64,000 bases of DNA from Lachnospiraceae bacterium (GTDB lineage Bacteria; Bacillota; Clostridia; Lachnospirales; Lachnospiraceae). Location: contig JAFUNK010000013.1 in assembly GCA_017482205.1 (NCBI GenBank), positions 62,001-126,000 on the forward strand, read 5' to 3'. The notes beneath the pieces were generated by a model, which was given only the letters and a program-made list of their open reading frames with translations, did not search any database and was not told where the DNA came from. Below, in pieces: positions 60,752 to 64,000 of this stretch; within the stretch, counting starts at the first letter, position 1; every line of letters begins with the position of its first letter. The position numbers and the translations under genes were made by a program.

Positions 60752-61978
60752 CTACTGTTTTTTCGTGGCAGCTTCTCCCGCCACATAGCCGGATGTCCAT
60801 GCCCACTGCAGATTATATCCTCCGCAGACACCGTCTACATCTAATATTTCTCCTGCAAAATATACGTTTTTTACTTTGCGGGATTCCAGATTATCCGATA
60901 CCTCCGCTAACGGGATACCGCCTGCCGTTACCTGGGCATTGTCAAAGGAATTGGTATCACATACATGCATGGGTAAACACCTGCAAAGTGCAAATACCTT
61001 ATCTATTTTTTCCTGTGATGCTTTCTTATAGCTATCTGTGGTTTTAAGTCCTGCCAGCTTAATAAATAAAAGCATCAGTTTCTTATTCAGCATACCGGTA
61101 AAAAATGTTTCTACGGTATCGGCATCCTTTAATCGTTGTTTACGCTCTTTAATAAAACTTTTATATGTCTCATCCGTAAATTCCGGCAGACAATTTATGT
61201 ACATCGTTACTTTTTTCTTTTGCTTTAATGCATAAGCTGCCGTTCTGCTTAACTGAAATACTACAATACCGGAAATACCGTAGTCTGTAAACTGCAGTTC
61301 TCCGCTTTCACAACCTGCCTTTTTACCGTCAATTAAAAGTTCCAATGCAGCATCGGTACGCACACCTGATATGGCTTTCAAATACTCCTCTGTACATTTT
61401 AATTGTACCAGTGCAGGCACGGTATCCACCAGACTGTGTCCCAGATTTTTTGCCAGTCTATAACCATTTCCATCTGAGCCGGTCTTGGGTGCTGCCGCAC
61501 CACCGCAGGCTATAATAACACGGTCATATACCGCTTTTGTACCCTTGGTAATGACTGCAATCTTTTCACTGTTTTTTTCTTTTTGTACTTCTTTTACCAA
61601 TTGTTCCGTTATGACTTTAATATTTTTCGCCGCAAGTTTTTGCCGCAATATATCAAGCACCGTAGAAGCCTGTCCCGACGTGGGATACAGACCTCCGTTT
61701 CTGTTTTTTACCAGCATACCTGCATTTTCAAAAAAAGAAACTGTTTTCTTTTCGTCAAATTTTTCTATCACTTTCCATGCACGCTCTTTATCGTTACCGT
61801 AAAAATAATCGGGTCCCATGTCTGCATTGGAAAAATTACATTTGCCGTTACCTGTTGCCAGTATCTTTTTTCCTACTCTGTCATTGCGTTCATATATAAT
61901 TACCTCTGCCCCATTCTCTGCGGCTGTAATTGCCGCCATCATGCCTGCGGCACCCCCGCCGATGACTGCTATTTTCAT
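60752..61978 (-). CDS. HI0933-like FAD-binding oxidoreductase (aminoacetone oxidase family)
   Basis: 408 aa. N-terminal FAD motif AVIGGGAAGMMAAITAAENGAEV (start), GKKILATGNGKCNFSN (family signature near residue 45), and FAD-closing YFAGEILDVDGVCGGYNLQWA near the C-terminus. The physiological substrate is unknown; the aminoacetone oxidase name comes from one member. 74 nt upstream of the start of the other flavoprotein gene, same strand. Confidence 0.9.
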   Translation of the reverse strand: MKIAVIGGGAAGMMAAITAAENGAEVIIYERNDRVGKKILATGNGKCNFSNADMGPDYFYGNDKERAWKVIEKFDEKKTVSFFENAGMLVKNRNGGLYPTSGQASTVLDILRQKLAAKNIKVITEQLVKEVQKEKNSEKIAVITKGTKAVYDRVIIACGGAAAPKTGSDGNGYRLAKNLGHSLVDTVPALVQLKCTEEYLKAISGVRTDAALELLIDGKKAGCESGELQFTDYGISGIVVFQLSRTAAYALKQKKKVTMYINCLPEFTDETYKSFIKERKQRLKDADTVETFFTGMLNKKLMLLFIKLAGLKTTDSYKKASQEKIDKVFALCRCLPMHVCDTNSFDNAQVTAGGIPLAEVSDNLESRKVKNVYFAGEILDVDGVCGGYNLQWAWTSGYVAGEAATKKQ

Positions 61979-62056
61979 ATAGTTCCTCTCATTCTGCCAC
62001 TACTGCGGCACTTCTTTTGACTGCATCATGCCATCAGATGAACATAACACTTATTC

Positions 62057-62779
62057 TTAACTGGAATAGCTTTCCAAGAAATGATACAAACTTTCTTCGT
62101 CCTCAATAAACATTCCCATGGACACCCTCGTCTGTATATATGACGGTAAAGATTCTGCTTCAATATTGGTATACATATAAAGCGTTTCTTCATCATCACA
62201 GTATACCACAATTTTATTGTCTTCTACTTTTATAAAAAAGCTCTGTGTTGGTTCCACATAGGCATAGTGCATACGAACCACCACTCTGCTTGCGGAAAAA
62301 GAACGTACTTCCAACCCTACAAAGCCTCTTTCCTGTTCTGATAAAGGCGGTGATATGGCATAAAGCTCCATTGCCGCAATAAATTCTTCACGGTTCATAC
62401 CCAGATATTTCACCGGTACACTGATGCTGTTTTCTATCAGTGTATCCCTGCGGGTATCATACTCTTCTATGATGTATTCTGTATCGGCTGTAAGAATTTC
62501 TTCTGATGCTGCAACAGCTACTGCATTACCCACCGGAAATTCTCCGTCAGCCCCCAGCACAGTATTTTCTAAAGACTGTTCATCTGCCATATCCGATGTA
62601 TGCCATGGACTCGCACTCACCTCAGGTGTCGCTGTATTTTCAACAGACTGCACAATCTCTTCTTTTACTTCTCTGCCCGGATAAAAATATCTGTCCAGTA
62701 CAATTCCTGTATACATACCTATTACCAGCATAATAGCCGGATAAAGCAAAAACAAACTGATACCTTTTACAAATTTCAT
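62057..62779 (-). CDS. Membrane-anchored protein with BofC-type C-terminal domain
   Basis: 240 aa. One N-terminal transmembrane segment (about 8-27), a low-complexity acidic region (about 40-110), then a C-terminal domain (about 145-237) with NKIVVYCDDEETLYMYTNIE and SLPSYIQTRVSMGMFIEDEE resembling the BofC C-terminal domain. In Bacillus BofC is an intermembrane checkpoint protein of sporulation; here that role is only suggested. AGGAGGTAAT before ATG 62779. Confidence 0.7.
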   Translation of the reverse strand: MKFVKGISLFLLYPAIMLVIGMYTGIVLDRYFYPGREVKEEIVQSVENTATPEVSASPWHTSDMADEQSLENTVLGADGEFPVGNAVAVAASEEILTADTEYIIEEYDTRRDTLIENSISVPVKYLGMNREEFIAAMELYAISPPLSEQERGFVGLEVRSFSASRVVVRMHYAYVEPTQSFFIKVEDNKIVVYCDDEETLYMYTNIEAESLPSYIQTRVSMGMFIEDEESLYHFLESYSS

Positions 62780-62856
62780 ATTACCTCCTGTGCATAAATG
62801 CCGGATTTTTCTTTTTGTTATCAGTATCAGCTTATCTTTTGTTTTTATTCACTTTT

Positions 62857-64000
62857 TTAAAAAAGATGTAAAATCTTTCCTATTTTTCCTATAATGCTTC
62901 CACCGGGAAGTGTATACAAATCTTTCTCCTTAATACACTTAAACACTAAAATCAGTACCAGATACATGATACCGCCTGCCAGTGCACCCACCACAAAGGT
63001 TGCAATTTCTCCCAATGAAGTAGCCAACGCCTTGTGCAGCATAAACACACCCAATCCTGTAATGCCTGCCGCCAGTGCCGGAAGTCCCACAGCATTCAGC
63101 CATGGCAGATTGGTACGCAATAACCACAACAGAAAAGCTCCGTTCCAAACACAAAATACACAGGCAAAAACCAAAAGTGCATACACCATTATCAAAATAC
63201 CACCGTTTGCTGCTTTTAAGCCAACTGCCATTATTATCACAAAGAGAGCAAAAGAAACAGCTGCGCCTGCAAGTGCAGTCAATGTTTTCCCCATTCCGCG
63301 CAGTATATGGAACAGGAAAACTGCCAATGGTAAAAATATCATCAAAGGCGAACCTACCTGCAGGCAGGTTACTGCTGCTTTCATATTTCCTTTACCGAAT
63401 AACAACTGTATAATACCGGGGGCAAATACCAGACAAATTATAGCCATATATGCCGTGAACATAAAAATGCCCTGCAAGCCGCCTGCCAGATAATTTCTGG
63501 CGGTCTTGTATTCTTCTCTTTTTATAAAATAAGTAATATTGTTTTCCACTCCCGCACAAAGAATAATTGCAAGAGAAACTACAATCCCTATCACAATCAG
63601 ACTCTTTGCATAAAGACTGCCGATATCAGCCAAGACCGTTATATTGCCGGCAGATTTTTTTGCCAGAAAACCAATTCCACATGTCATCGGAAGTCTTAAC
63701 AAAAGTCTGGTTGCCGCTACCGGTACAAAGGCAACCAACAGCATCCGCAATACTTCTATACCATCCTCGGTTAACCGCATACCTTCCCGTTTCTTTTTCC
63801 AGATGCGTCTGCCTGCTCCAAAATACATTAAAAGTAAGAATGCCAATGCAAAAACAAGAGCTATGGGGAACCCGATTGCTGCTCCTGCTGCACCATACAT
63901 GGACGCAAACTTTTCATTCTGTAACAATGCCGCTGCTTTATTTCCATAGCCGTAAAGCATTTCGCTAAACAACATAACAAAAAAGAGCCCGAACACTTCC
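62857..64000 (-). CDS. MOP-superfamily flippase, SpoVB/MurJ-like, 5' end outside window
   Basis: The C-terminal 380 or so residues of a polytopic membrane protein (about ten helices visible). The frame continues past the right edge, and the GTG at 63996 is an internal Val. LVAFVPVAATRLLLRLP, YFIKREEYKTARNYLAGG, GKGNMKAAVTCLQVGSPLMIFLPLA and HILRGMGKTLTALAGA match the polysaccharide transporter PST/SpoVB group, which flips lipid-linked sugars for cell wall or spore cortex. SpoVB is likeliest given the BofC-like neighbour, but MurJ cannot be excluded. Confidence 0.78.
   Translation of the reverse strand, partial: EVFGLFFVMLFSEMLYGYGNKAAALLQNEKFASMYGAAGAAIGFPIALVFALAFLLLMYFGAGRRIWKKKREGMRLTEDGIEVLRMLLVAFVPVAATRLLLRLPMTCGIGFLAKKSAGNITVLADIGSLYAKSLIVIGIVVSLAIILCAGVENNITYFIKREEYKTARNYLAGGLQGIFMFTAYMAIICLVFAPGIIQLLFGKGNMKAAVTCLQVGSPLMIFLPLAVFLFHILRGMGKTLTALAGAAVSFALFVIIMAVGLKAANGGILIMVYALLVFACVFCVWNGAFLLWLLRTNLPWLNAVGLPALAAGITGLGVFMLHKALATSLGEIATFVVGALAGGIMYLVLILVFKCIKEKDLYTLPGGSIIGKIGKILHLF

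Overview
The window looks like 64 kb of housekeeping chromosome from a low-GC, anaerobic Firmicute, most probably a Lachnospiraceae-type Clostridium. The main evidence is gene order: rplU-prp-rpmA-obgE-yhbY-nadD-yqeK-rsfS, mreBCD-PBP2-minCDE-rodA-mgsA, and miaB-mutS-mutL-miaA, together with an L27 carrying the Firmicute Prp-cleaved N-terminus and a lexA/yneA-like SOS pair. The genus assignment is an inference; no rRNA is present. Almost everything from 11 kb to the right edge is on the minus strand.

Layout. 0-2.3 kb (+): truncated RNase E/G, a Nudix hydrolase and a VanZ-like protein. 2.4-5.7 kb (+): a response regulator and a large hybrid histidine kinase. 5.9-7.9 kb (-): D-aminoacyl-tRNA deacylase and an AI-2E-family permease. 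8-9.8 kb (+): a TtcA-like tRNA thiolase overlapping a tyrosine recombinase. 9.9-11.1 kb: divergent yneA-like gene and lexA separated by an array of LexA boxes. 11.2-17.6 kb (-): an XRE regulator, a 200-nt palindromic element, a cytidylate-kinase-like gene and a complete branched-chain amino acid ABC importer (livKHMGF). 18-22.7 kb (-): ribosome biogenesis and NAD operon, led by a probable L21 leader. 22.7-29.5 kb (-): second cytidylate-kinase-like gene, rluD, lspA, aroB, sepF, yggS and an HlyD-like membrane protein. 29.6-40.4 kb (-): cell shape and division (mreBCD, PBP2, minCDE, rodA), with radC, mgsA and a D,D-carboxypeptidase. 40.5-49.7 kb (-): DNA mismatch repair and tRNA modification. 49.7-58.8 kb (-): pepT, proA and proB, mixed with accessory and decaying genes. 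58.9-64 kb (-): two FAD enzymes, a BofC-C-like protein and a truncated flippase.

Most unusual content. Two copies (47898-48143 and 57468-57712) of a roughly 245-bp intergenic element each hold four TGGGCAT...ATGCCCA hairpins with conserved 72-53-72 nt spacing and apparent compensatory changes. A separate 200-nt imperfect palindrome lies at 11794-11993. Three damaged genes (a frameshifted P-loop kinase, an M48 protease remnant reading in frame into pepT, and an HD-domain gene with an internal deletion and no normal start codon) lie in the same 49.7-56.4 kb stretch as one lipoprotein and a Sel1-repeat protein, suggesting a decaying insertion region between core genes.
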